A DNA stretch of 9,316 nt from Caulobacteraceae bacterium (GTDB taxonomy: Bacteria; Pseudomonadota; Alphaproteobacteria; Caulobacterales; Caulobacteraceae). Shown one piece after another: positions 1 through 7,082 of the stretch; within the stretch, counting starts at the first letter, position 1, and each line of letters begins with the position of its first letter. Under the pieces are notes generated by a model. That model saw nothing but the letters and a program-made list of their open reading frames with translations, was not told where the DNA came from and did not search any database. Position numbers and translations under genes: made by a program. Location of the stretch: the NCBI GenBank assembly GCA_947479185.1, contig CANJYY010000078.1:1-9316 (forward strand), read 5' to 3'.

Positions 1-2
1 CC

Positions 3-118
3 TGCGTCCTTCGAGACGCCCTCTTCGAGGGCTCCTCAGGATGACGAAGAGGGGTGGGCCGCACCTCTGTTCGTCATGGTGAGGAGCGAGGCCCCGGCCG
101 AGCGTCTCGAACCACGCA
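3..118. repeat. Large imperfect inverted repeat (intergenic palindromic element)
   Basis: The two arms (about 3-55 and 63-118) are reverse complements in blocks: TGCGT 3-7 with 114-118, TTCGAGACG 10-18 with 103-111, GCTCCTCA 31-38 with 80-87, ATGACGAA 41-48 with 70-77. The loop is about 7 nt. Between blocks the mismatches are oddly symmetric: CC in one arm faces a GG reading in the other, and the reverse further in. The transcript of either strand could fold into a long interrupted hairpin. From memory, similar TTCGAGACG...CTCCTCA...ATGAC elements recur between genes in Caulobacterales, but I cannot confirm copy number here. It occupies the gene-free left end of the window. Confidence 0.7.
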
Positions 119-167
119 CTATGGGAGGGACCTTGCCGCGCGCGGCGATCCGGTCAAGGCTCCGTGC

Positions 168-551
168 ATGCAGAGGTTGATGAAATCGAGCCTGGTTCAT
201 GTCGCCTTCGGCTTCCTGCTGATGGGCGGCTGGGCGTTGTTCGCCAATCGCAGCCACGGGCTGGCGGCCGCCTGGCTGCCCGCCCTGGCGCAGGGGATCC
301 TGTCGGGCGCCCTGACCGGCGCGCTGAAGAAGACGCTCGAGGCGCTGGACGGCAAGATCGCCGGACCGCTGGCCTTCGTCGTTCCGCCGGCCGTGACGGC
401 CGGCTCGATTCTCGCCCTGCTGGTGCTGGTTCACCGGCTGATCGGCACGCCCGAGCTGGTCGCCACCATCGCCTTCCCGTGGAGCCTCTCGACCCTCTAC
501 GCCATTGTCTACAACGCAGGCCTCGTCCGGGCCCGCCGGAGCGCCGCATGA
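168..551 (+). CDS. Small integral membrane protein of unknown function, coupled to a phosphatidyltransferase gene
   Basis: This encodes 127 residues and I recognise no family. Hydrophobic stretches at about residues 8-26, 33-52, 66-90 and 96-119 suggest three or four membrane helices, with a short basic C-terminus (RARR). The most polar part is the central segment around residues 53-64 (LKKTLEALDGK). I chose the ATG at 168 because AAGG at 156-159 lies 8 nt upstream. The ATG at 180 has only a poorly spaced purine stretch, and longer in-frame starts run into the palindrome at 3-118. Its TGA overlaps the ATG of the next gene (ATGA, 548-551), which implies translational coupling. By context it may act with the phosphatidyltransferase in membrane lipid synthesis. 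That role is inference only. Confidence 0.75.
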   Translation: MQRLMKSSLVHVAFGFLLMGGWALFANRSHGLAAAWLPALAQGILSGALTGALKKTLEALDGKIAGPLAFVVPPAVTAGSILALLVLVHRLIGTPELVATIAFPWSLSTLYAIVYNAGLVRARRSAA

Positions 552-1237
552 CCGAGACCCCCGAGAACCGTCGGCCATTGAAGACCCGCTCGAAGGCCTG
601 GGCCGGCGCGCTGGCGGCCAGCCTCGGCAAGGCGAGGATCAGCCCGGACATCATCTCGCTGTTCTCGATCGTCTTCGCGGTCATCGGCGCCGGCCTGCTG
701 CTGATCAGCGGGCTGGAGGAGAGGGGCGGGCTGCGCGCCGCGCTGCTGATCGGGGCGGCGGTCTGCGTGCAGTTGCGGCTGCTGGCCAACATGCTCGACG
801 GCATGGTGGCGGTGGAGCATGGCCTGGGCTCCAGCGCCGGGCCGATCTGGAACGAGCTGCCCGACCGCATCGCCGACGCCCTGTTTCTCGTCGGCGCGGG
901 CTACGCGGCCTGGGGCCTGGGCATGACCGCCGGCTCCTGGCTGGGCTGGACGGCGGCCCTGCTGGCGGTGCTGACGGCCTATGTGCGCGAGCTTGGCCGG
1001 GGCCTCGGCTTCCCCGCCGACTTCGCCGGCCCGATGGCCAAGCCGCACCGCATGTTCGCCCTGACGGTCACCTGCCTGGTCTCTGCGGTCGAACCGCTGT
1101 GGCAGGGGCAGGGGCAGGTGCTGATGATCGGCCTGGTCGTCATCGCGCTGGGCACGGTCTGGACCCTGATCCGCCGCACACGGACCCTGGCCCTGCGGCT
1201 GGAAGCGGAGCGGACCGAGCAGGAACGGGCGAAATAG
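548..1237 (+). CDS. CDP-alcohol phosphatidyltransferase family protein (YnbA-like variant motif)
   Basis: This is a 229-residue polytopic membrane protein of the family that transfers a phosphatidyl group from CDP-diacylglycerol (or a related CDP-linked donor) to an alcohol. The signature lies at residues 81-106. The canonical DxxDGxxARx8GxxxDxxxD appears as N81-xx-D84-G85-xx-A88-V89-x8-G98-xxx-N102-xxx-D106, followed by D110. So the first and third motif aspartates are Asn and the Arg is Val. As I recall, E. coli YnbA also has Asn at both of these positions (NALDG...LNETGD). The later GPMAKPHR (161-168) resembles a conserved YnbA segment. Helices lie at about 36-55, 62-80, 109-128, 132-148, 169-183 and 190-206. 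The start is fixed by the ATGA overlap with the upstream gene. The alcohol acceptor is unknown, and the donor-binding role of the altered residues needs testing. Confidence 0.85.
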   Translation: MTETPENRRPLKTRSKAWAGALAASLGKARISPDIISLFSIVFAVIGAGLLLISGLEERGGLRAALLIGAAVCVQLRLLANMLDGMVAVEHGLGSSAGPIWNELPDRIADALFLVGAGYAAWGLGMTAGSWLGWTAALLAVLTAYVRELGRGLGFPADFAGPMAKPHRMFALTVTCLVSAVEPLWQGQGQVLMIGLVVIALGTVWTLIRRTRTLALRLEAERTEQERAK

Positions 1238-1239
1238 GA

Positions 1240-1264
1240 TCCTTCTCCCCTTGCGGGAGAGGGG
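1240..1264. terminator. Hairpin between convergent genes
   Basis: TCTCCC (1244-1249) and GGGAGA (1255-1260) form a 6-bp stem around CTTGC, in the 29-nt gap between the phosphatidyltransferase stop and the end of rluB. The CCTTCTCCCCTTGCGGGAGA core resembles short intergenic hairpins common in Caulobacterales and other alphaproteobacteria. There is no T-tract, so it is either a weak bidirectional terminator or a 3'-end stabilising hairpin. Confidence 0.5.
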
Positions 1265-1266
1265 CC

Positions 1267-2517
1267 TTACTTCCGCTTGCCCGGGCCGCCCGCGCGAGGC
1301 CCCTTCGGCCCTCCGGTAGGACGCGGGCCACGGGGCCCCGCCGGCTTCGGCGCGCCAGTGGGCTTCACGAATGTCCGGGGTTTTGCGGGGCCCTCGGGCC
1401 TCGCGGCGCGCTCGGGTCTGGCCGGCCCCTCAGGCCGCCCCGCCCGTTCAGGCCTCGCCGCCCCCGTCGGCCGCGCGCCCTTCGGCGTCTCCGACCAGTG
1501 GGCCTTCGCCTTGCCGGCCGGCGCGGGCTTCTTCGGGGTGCGCAGGCCGCCGGGCTTCTTCGGCTTGGCCTTGGCCCAGCCGGGCTTCTTGACCTGACGC
1601 TCGCCGCGCGCCTCGCCGGACTCCTGGCCGGGGCGCAGCACGTTGCGGTGCGGCTTGGCGGCCGGAGCCGCGCCGCCGACGCCGTCCTCGGCGCCGCTGC
1701 GACGGCCGGCCGACAGGGCCGGCTTGAACTGCACGGCGTTGCCGGTCGGCATGTTGGCCGCGGGCAGGAAATCGACGAGCAGTTCGCGGATCACGCGGGG
1801 GCCGACCTCCTCGACCTCGCCGGCCGCCAGCGTGCCCAGCGAGAACGGCCCGTAGCTCAGACGCAGCAGCCGGTTGACCTTCAGCCCGATGGCTTCCAGC
1901 ACACGGCGCACTTCGCGGTTCTTGCCCTCGGTCAGCGTGACCGTGATCCAGACGTTGCGCGCGCCGTCGCGGTCGCCGGTGGCCTTGTCGAGATGGGCGT
2001 CGATGGCGCCGTAGGTCACGCCCTCGACGGTGATGCCGTCCTTCAGCCGGTCGAGCTTTTCCTGGGTCGTGTAGCCGAACGCCCGGGCGCGGTAGCGGCG
2101 AACCCAGCCGCTCGACGGCAGCTCCAGCGCCCGCGACAGGGCGCCGTCGTTGGTCAGCAGCAGCAGGCCTTCGGAGTTGATGTCCAGACGGCCGATGGAG
2201 ATGACCCGCGGCAGGCCGTCGGGCAGGGTCTCGAACACGGTCGGGCGACCCGCCGGGTCGTTGTGGCTGGTCAGCAGCCCGACCGGCTTGTGATAGCGGA
2301 ACAGGCGCGTGGGTTCGGCCCCGCCGACCACCTCGCCGTCGACGGTGACGATGTCGCCCGGCTCGACCTTCACGCCCGGCGTGGTCAGGGTCTCGCCGTT
2401 GATCGCCACCCGGCCTTCGCCGATCAGCCGCTCGACCTCGCGGCGCGAGGCGACCCCGGCCCGGGCCAGGACCTTGGCGACGCGATCGTTGTGTTGGGAA
2501 GAATCTTCTGCAGTCAT
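1267..2517 (-). CDS. rluB: RsuA/RluB-family 23S rRNA pseudouridine synthase with long basic tail
   Basis: This 416-residue enzyme isomerises a uridine in rRNA to pseudouridine. RluB acts on 23S rRNA U2605 in E. coli numbering. Residues about 10-60 form an S4 RNA-binding domain (RVAKVLARAGVASRREVERL). The catalytic domain carries GRLDINSEGLLLLTNDG, with catalytic Asp112, and the conserved EGKNREVRR (197-205) and RLSYGPF (219-225) segments. The globular part ends near residue 255. The remaining 160 or so residues are rich in Pro, Gly, Ala, Arg and Lys, with a tandem 12-residue repeat (354-365 and 366-377), and look disordered. E. coli RluB is about 290 residues, so the tail is a large addition. 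The ATG at 2517 is supported by GGAG 8 nt upstream. RluE, RluF and RsuA share the fold, so the target base is inferred. The gene is divergent from tadA. Confidence 0.88.
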   Translation of the reverse strand: MTAEDSSQHNDRVAKVLARAGVASRREVERLIGEGRVAINGETLTTPGVKVEPGDIVTVDGEVVGGAEPTRLFRYHKPVGLLTSHNDPAGRPTVFETLPDGLPRVISIGRLDINSEGLLLLTNDGALSRALELPSSGWVRRYRARAFGYTTQEKLDRLKDGITVEGVTYGAIDAHLDKATGDRDGARNVWITVTLTEGKNREVRRVLEAIGLKVNRLLRLSYGPFSLGTLAAGEVEEVGPRVIRELLVDFLPAANMPTGNAVQFKPALSAGRRSGAEDGVGGAAPAAKPHRNVLRPGQESGEARGERQVKKPGWAKAKPKKPGGLRTPKKPAPAGKAKAHWSETPKGARPTGAARPERAGRPEGPARPERAARPEGPAKPRTFVKPTGAPKPAGPRGPRPTGGPKGPRAGGPGKRK

Positions 2518-2597
2518 GGGACCGGCTCCATTAGAAGGCTGTGTCGCCTCCCGGCGATACCGGCCCCTTTAAAGCACGGATTGACGGTTCCCGCCAC

Positions 2598-3065
2598 GTG
2601 AGCGCCCTCAGCGATATCGACGCGATGCGGATCGCCCTGGACGAGGCCCGGGGCGCCGCCGCGCGCGGCGAGACGCCGGTCGGCGCGGCAGTCCTCGATC
2701 CGGCGACCGGCGCGGTCATCGCCAGGGCGGGCAACGGTCCGATCGGCGCCCATGATCCCACCGCCCATGCCGAGATCGCGGCGATGCGGCTGGCGGCGGC
2801 GACGCTCGGCAACTACCGCCTGACCGGCCTGACCCTGGTGGTGACGCTGGAGCCCTGCGCCATGTGCGCCGGGGCCATCAGCCACGCGCGCATCGGGCGG
2901 GTGGTGTTTGGCGCGGACGACCCCAAGGGCGGGGCCGTGCTGCACGGGCCGCGCTTCTTCGAGCAGCCGACCTGCCACTGGCGGCCGGACGTTACGGGCG
3001 GGGTGCTGGCGGACGAGAGCGCCGACCTGTTGCGCGGCTTCTTCCGGGCCCGCCGCGGGAAGTGA
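2598..3065 (+). CDS. tadA: tRNA-specific adenosine deaminase TadA
   Basis: This enzyme deaminates adenosine 34 to inosine in the tRNA anticodon wobble position, an essential function in most bacteria. From the GTG at 2598 it is 155 residues, close to the 167 of E. coli TadA. Cytidine/deoxycytidylate-deaminase motifs are complete: HAEI supplies zinc ligand His57 and proton-shuttle Glu59, and PCAMC supplies zinc ligands Cys87 and Cys90. GNGPIG, HDPTAHAE and RIGRVVFGADD match TadA specifically rather than guanine deaminase. The start is uncertain. GTG 2541 gives 19 extra residues and ATG 2625 begins right at the conserved MRIAL helix. GTG 2598 gives a leader about as long as E. coli's, but none of the three has a convincing Shine-Dalgarno. 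The gene is divergent from rluB, so promoters for both must lie in about 2518-2597. Confidence 0.9.
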   Translation: MSALSDIDAMRIALDEARGAAARGETPVGAAVLDPATGAVIARAGNGPIGAHDPTAHAEIAAMRLAAATLGNYRLTGLTLVVTLEPCAMCAGAISHARIGRVVFGADDPKGGAVLHGPRFFEQPTCHWRPDVTGGVLADESADLLRGFFRARRGK

Positions 3066-3075
3066 CCGCTGGATC

Positions 3076-3564
3076 TCAGCCGGCCATGGCCAGCTGCACC
3101 GTCCGCGTGGCCGCGATTAGCGGCGCGCCGTCCATGATCAGCCGCAGGGGCCGGTGGTCCGTCAGCGCAACGATGCGGTGAACCCCCGTCGGCGTGACGG
3201 CGCTGACCAGACCTGTCATGCCGTCGACCACCATCAGCCCGCCCAGAACCGCCCGAAGGTCCGCCGAATGCAGCGCCGCGAACCGCGTCACGCCGGCCTG
3301 GTCGCCCTGCAGGGCCGCCAGGCTGACGGGGGCGTGTCGCAGTTCCCGGGCCAGGGAGACCAGGGGCGTGACCCCCAGCCTGTCGACGCCGGGTTCAGCC
3401 AGCACGAAGACGCCCGGCGCCACCTCGCCGAAGCGGTTCGGCCTCAGCCAGCGTCCGACCAGCCAGGCGGAGACCACCCTGCGCACCGCCGGAGTCGGGG
3501 TTTCCACGCCGGCGACGATGCGGTCGGGATCATTGAGGATGCGCAGGCAGGCGAGTGCGGTCAT
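3076..3564 (-). CDS. Hypothetical protein, unrecognised family
   Basis: The 162-residue product matches no family I know. It looks soluble, with no signal peptide and no clear membrane helix, and is rich in Ala, Val, Leu and Arg. Visible segments are an N-terminal LRILNDPDRIVAG (8-20), a basic helix-like VRRVVSAWLVGRWLRP (30-42), and a C-terminal half with alternating hydrophobic residues (GLVSAVTP, HRIVAL, RPLRLIMDG) that suggests beta strands. Codon use (G/C at third positions) is typical of the window, so this is likely a real gene. ATG 3564 and GTG 3570 are both possible starts. Neither has a strong ribosome binding site, and ATG is preferred by codon type. It is convergent with tadA (10 nt apart) and lies 113 nt downstream of the GNAT gene on the same strand, with a structured element between them. 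Confidence 0.65.
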   Translation of the reverse strand: MTALACLRILNDPDRIVAGVETPTPAVRRVVSAWLVGRWLRPNRFGEVAPGVFVLAEPGVDRLGVTPLVSLARELRHAPVSLAALQGDQAGVTRFAALHSADLRAVLGGLMVVDGMTGLVSAVTPTGVHRIVALTDHRPLRLIMDGAPLIAATRTVQLAMAG

Positions 3565-3613
3565 GACCACACCCTGCCCGCCTGGAGATTACCAAGGTTG
3601 GCTGCGCGCGCGT

Positions 3614-3647
3614 GTCACGGTGACGCACAAGGGCCGGTTGCGTCACC
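3614..3647. promoter_or_regulatory. Inverted-repeat cluster upstream of the hypothetical gene
   Basis: GGTGACGCA (3619-3627) and TGCGTCACC (3639-3647) are perfect 9-bp inverted arms around an 11-nt loop. A second near-palindrome, GTCAC-G-GTGAC (3614-3624), overlaps the left arm. The cluster lies 50-83 nt upstream of the minus-strand ATG at 3564 and 31-64 nt past the end of the GNAT gene. It could be an operator for the hypothetical gene, or a hairpin ending the GNAT transcript. There is no T-tract, which weakens the terminator reading. Confidence 0.45.
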
Positions 3648-3677
3648 CTGCCGCACGCAGACCGGGGAGGGCGTCCC

Positions 3678-4268
3678 CTAGGCGAAGGTTTCCTTCAGCC
3701 GGAAGTCGAGCCGCTCCTTCACCCCCTGCCAGTCGAAGTCGCAGATCGACAGCACGGCGGTGTCGCGGACGTGGCCGGTCCAGGTGATCTTGTGATTGCG
3801 CAGCGTGCCTTCCTTGGTCGCGCCGAGCTTTCGCACGGCCGCCTCGCTGCGGGCGTTGCGTTCGTCGATCATGAACTCCACGCGGATCGCCCCGGCGTCG
3901 AACGCCTGCGCCAGCATCAGCCGCTTGGATTCCGGATTGACCGGCCCCGACCGCACGTCGGGATGCAGGAAGGTGGCGCCGATCTCGACGCCCTTGTGGA
4001 TCCGCCGGATGTTCAGGAAGCTCGAGGTGCCGACGATGCGTTTGTCGGACAGCCGGCGGATGGCGTAGCCGATCCGCTCGCCGCGTTCGGTCTCGCCCTG
4101 CAGCGCGCCCCACCAGTCGCTGAAGCCCTCGCCGCAGCCGTTGACCGACATGATCTCCCAGGACTCGGGGTCGCAGTCGATAGCCCCGCGCAGCTCGTCG
4201 CGCAGGTCCGCGGTGATCGGTTCCAGCCGCACGTAGCGGCCCTTGAGGAGTTTGCCCTTGAGGTTCAT
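3678..4268 (-). CDS. GNAT-family N-acetyltransferase (RimJ/RimL-like)
   Basis: This 196-residue protein is of the acetyl-CoA-dependent N-acyltransferase fold, in the group that includes ribosomal-protein acetyltransferases. The N-terminal strand YVRLEPITADLRDEL (12-26) is typical. The acetyl-CoA binding region at about 95-122 reads VEIGATFLHPDVRSGPVNPESKRLML, where the usual RxxGxG/A pyrophosphate loop is RSGPVN, a form common in this branch. IRVEFMIDERNARSEAAVRKLGATKEGTLRNH (128-159) is the conserved alpha4/beta6 region, in which Asn138 and the RKLGA turn are typical. The substrate cannot be told from sequence. It may be a protein N-terminus, a small amine or an antibiotic. ATG 4268 was chosen over an in-frame TTG at 4286, and the protein aligns from MNLKGKLLKGRYVRLEP. 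It is divergent from the DUF2975 operon. Confidence 0.85.
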   Translation of the reverse strand: MNLKGKLLKGRYVRLEPITADLRDELRGAIDCDPESWEIMSVNGCGEGFSDWWGALQGETERGERIGYAIRRLSDKRIVGTSSFLNIRRIHKGVEIGATFLHPDVRSGPVNPESKRLMLAQAFDAGAIRVEFMIDERNARSEAAVRKLGATKEGTLRNHKITWTGHVRDTAVLSICDFDWQGVKERLDFRLKETFA

Positions 4269-4315
4269 GGGCGCCAGCTTGCCCAAGCCCGGGTCGCTTG
4301 GAAACAGCCTACGAA

Positions 4316-4386
4316 GAATTAATGTGGCGCCTTGGAAAATTTATGTCTTATATAAAAATAACAACACGCCACTTGGAGCGGCCATC
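4316..4386 (+). promoter_or_regulatory. AT-rich promoter region and ribosome binding site of the DUF2975 operon
   Basis: Positions 4316-4366 are strikingly AT-rich for this genome, with TTGGAA at 4332 and TTATATAAAAATAA at 4348-4361. A -35/-10 pair cannot be fixed: TTGGAA to TATAAA leaves only 13 nt, and with 16 nt the -10 is a poor AAAAAT. The region lies between divergent genes, so it may serve both. GGAG at 4375-4378 is well spaced (8 nt) from the ATG at 4387. Confidence 0.45.
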
Positions 4387-4893
4387 ATGCCGTACGACAT
4401 CTCCGACAAGTCTCTTCGCCGCCAGGCCACCTTCCTGCAGGCGGCCACGACCCTGATCGTGGCGGCGACCGTCCTGAACTATCTGCGCACCGGCGAGGTG
4501 ATCCCCTTCCTGTTCGCCCTGTTTGGAAGCGGTCTTACCCCGGTGGAGACCGATGGCTTCCTCAAGGGGCTGGCCCTGGCGCTGCCCGGCTTCTGCTATG
4601 CCGGCGCGGTCCTGGCGGCGGGCGGCATCTTCGGCCGGATCGCCACGGGCGAAATCTTCAGCGCCCGCAACAGCGCGACGCTGGGCGCGGTCGGGGGCTG
4701 GCTGTCGACGGGCGCGCTCGTCGCCATGGTGGTGACTCCGGCCGTCGTCGACTGGCTCGATCTGGGGGCGCTGCGGTTCCGCACCCAGCCGACGGACATG
4801 CTGCTCGCGGTGATCGGGGGCCTGATCCAGATGCTGGGCTTCGTTCACACCCGGGCGACCGCGCTGCGGTCCGAACTCGACCAGATCATCTAG
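4387..4893 (+). CDS. DUF2975 domain-containing membrane protein (first paralogue)
   Basis: This 168-residue protein has four probable membrane helices (about 16-32, 60-81, 104-121, 136-153), the architecture of DUF2975 proteins such as Bacillus YoaS. The most typical segment follows helix 2: GGIFGRIATGEIFSARNSATLGAVG (79-103), with the FGRxxxGEIFS pattern shared with the next gene. The C-terminus, LRSELDQII, also matches the next protein's ending. The loop between helices 1 and 2 carries extra hydrophobic residues (VIPFLFALFGSGLTP). Biochemical function is unknown for the family. The start is supported by the GGAG 8 nt upstream. This is the first gene of a three-gene operon, with 11 nt to the next, ending in an XRE regulator. 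Confidence 0.82.
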   Translation: MPYDISDKSLRRQATFLQAATTLIVAATVLNYLRTGEVIPFLFALFGSGLTPVETDGFLKGLALALPGFCYAGAVLAAGGIFGRIATGEIFSARNSATLGAVGGWLSTGALVAMVVTPAVVDWLDLGALRFRTQPTDMLLAVIGGLIQMLGFVHTRATALRSELDQII

Positions 4894-4904
4894 GGGGAAA
4901 TGTC

Positions 4905-5423
4905 ATGTCCAATGCCAAGCTGGCCGATCAGGCCAAAACCTTTGAAGTCCTCGCCTGGGTCGCGGTTGTGACCCTGTCGGTGCAGTTCCTCGTGTTCCTG
5001 AAGCTGTTGACCCTGATCGGACCGATCGCCGTCGCCATTCGCGTCGGCGACACGACCGGTCTGAGAGAGGTCATCCAGCCGGTGCTGTATCGGCTGGTCG
5101 ATGTCCTGCCGGCGCTGATCTATCTCGGCGGCCTGTTCGCGGCGGCGAAGATCTTTGGCCGGGTGGCCCGCGGCGACCTGTTCTCGAAAGCCAATTCCGA
5201 AGGGCTGGCCGAAGTCGGCTCGTCCCTGCTGTGGGGCGCCGCGGCGAGTGCGCTGATCGTGCCGTGGATCAAGAGCTGGCTCGACGGCGAGTATGGCTTC
5301 GGCGGCATCCGGCTGGAGATGGAGACCTGGGTCATCGCCGTGATCGGCGGGGCGATCCTGATCCTCGGCAAGATGATGGCCCAGGCCGGGCGGCTGCAGA
5401 CCGAACTTAGCGAGATTATCTGA
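4905..5423 (+). CDS. DUF2975 domain-containing membrane protein (second paralogue)
   Basis: This 172-residue, four-helix membrane protein (about 16-36, 65-82, 105-121, 142-158) is homologous to the preceding one. The two align over IFGRVARGDLFSKANSEGLAEVG (83-105) against IFGRIATGEIFSARNSATLGAVG, and over the C-terminal IAVIGGA...LQTELSEII against LAVIGGL...LRSELDQII. Overall they are well diverged, so the duplication is old, or the pair forms a hetero-oligomer. A strong purine-rich site (GGGGGAA, starting just past the previous stop) precedes the ATG. Its TGA abuts the GTG start of the XRE gene with no gap. The family is DUF2975. The role is unknown, but the association with the HTH protein suggests a membrane component of a small regulatory unit. 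Confidence 0.83.
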   Translation: MSNAKLADQAKTFEVLAWVAVVTLSVQFLVFLKLLTLIGPIAVAIRVGDTTGLREVIQPVLYRLVDVLPALIYLGGLFAAAKIFGRVARGDLFSKANSEGLAEVGSSLLWGAAASALIVPWIKSWLDGEYGFGGIRLEMETWVIAVIGGAILILGKMMAQAGRLQTELSEII

Positions 5424-5663
5424 GTGCCGGTCATCGTCACCCTCGACATCATGCTGGCCCGCCGCAAGATGAAGGCGCGCGACCTGGCCCAGCGCATCGG
5501 CCTGTCGGAGACCCAGCTGTCGCTGCTGCGCACCGGCAAGGTGCGCGGCATGCGGTTCGATACCCTGTCCAAACTCTGCGCGGTGCTGGAGTGCGCGCCG
5601 GGGGACCTGCTCGACTACCGCTATGACGCGGCGGACAGGGCGGCGGCGACAGAAGAACCCTGA
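5424..5663 (+). CDS. XRE-family (Cro/CI-type HTH) transcriptional regulator, YozG-like
   Basis: This 79-residue single-domain DNA-binding protein has a Cro/CI helix-turn-helix at residues about 17-38 (KARDLAQRIGLSETQLSLLRTGK), followed by RFDTLSKLCAVLECAPGDLLDYR (44-66), the standard closing half of this fold. The N-terminal VIVTLDIMLARRKM matches the short YozG-like group, whose members begin with a beta strand ahead of helix 1. The start is GTG at 5424, directly after the TGA of the second DUF2975 gene. The ATG at 5451 would remove the strand and part of helix 1. YozG-like regulators sit beside DUF2975 genes in other bacteria, which supports both calls. It may autoregulate the operon, perhaps through the AT-rich region at 4316-4366. 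That is inference. Confidence 0.87.
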   Translation: MPVIVTLDIMLARRKMKARDLAQRIGLSETQLSLLRTGKVRGMRFDTLSKLCAVLECAPGDLLDYRYDAADRAAATEEP

Positions 5664-5732
5664 TTTTTCCAGGCGGCCTTGAGTGGATCGGTTTGAAGCT
5701 TGCCCCTTGCGTCAACGCGGTGGTAACTTGCC

Positions 5733-5750
5733 TTCAAACAACCGTTTGAA
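5733..5750. promoter_or_regulatory. PsrA/FadR-like TetR-family operator palindrome
   Basis: TTCAAAC-AACC-GTTTGAA is a perfect inverted repeat with 7-bp arms and a 4-nt spacer, 18 to 35 nt upstream of the acyl-CoA dehydrogenase ATG. It satisfies the CAAAC-N2-4-GTTTG pattern described for the TetR-type fatty-acid regulator PsrA. A further half site, GTTTGAA, lies at 5691-5697. Promoter hexamers are unclear: TTGCCC (5700) with TAACTT (5724) is a weak option. If so, the palindrome would cover the transcription start, consistent with repression released by acyl-CoA. Confidence 0.6.
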
Positions 5751-5767
5751 TAGGGCAGGGCCGATCC

Positions 5768-7075
<1,308 letters not shown>

Positions 7076-7082
7076 CGGAATC

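Noticed and set aside
54..167. N-terminal extension of the first membrane protein
   Set aside because: The extra 38 residues would be encoded largely within the palindromic element and are of low complexity. The ATG at 168 has a proper ribosome binding site.
1387..1458. Possible tandem DNA repeat or CRISPR-like array
   Set aside because: Only two diverged 36-bp units inside the rluB tail. No spacers and no cas genes.
505..2601. 698-codon plus-strand open frame
   Set aside because: It runs across the phosphatidyltransferase and antisense through rluB. Its product is an Arg/Gly/Ala-rich shadow translation with no domain, a usual effect of high GC content.
3771..4322. Plus-strand open frame opposite the GNAT gene
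   Set aside because: Antisense shadow. The minus-strand frame has the acetyltransferase motifs.
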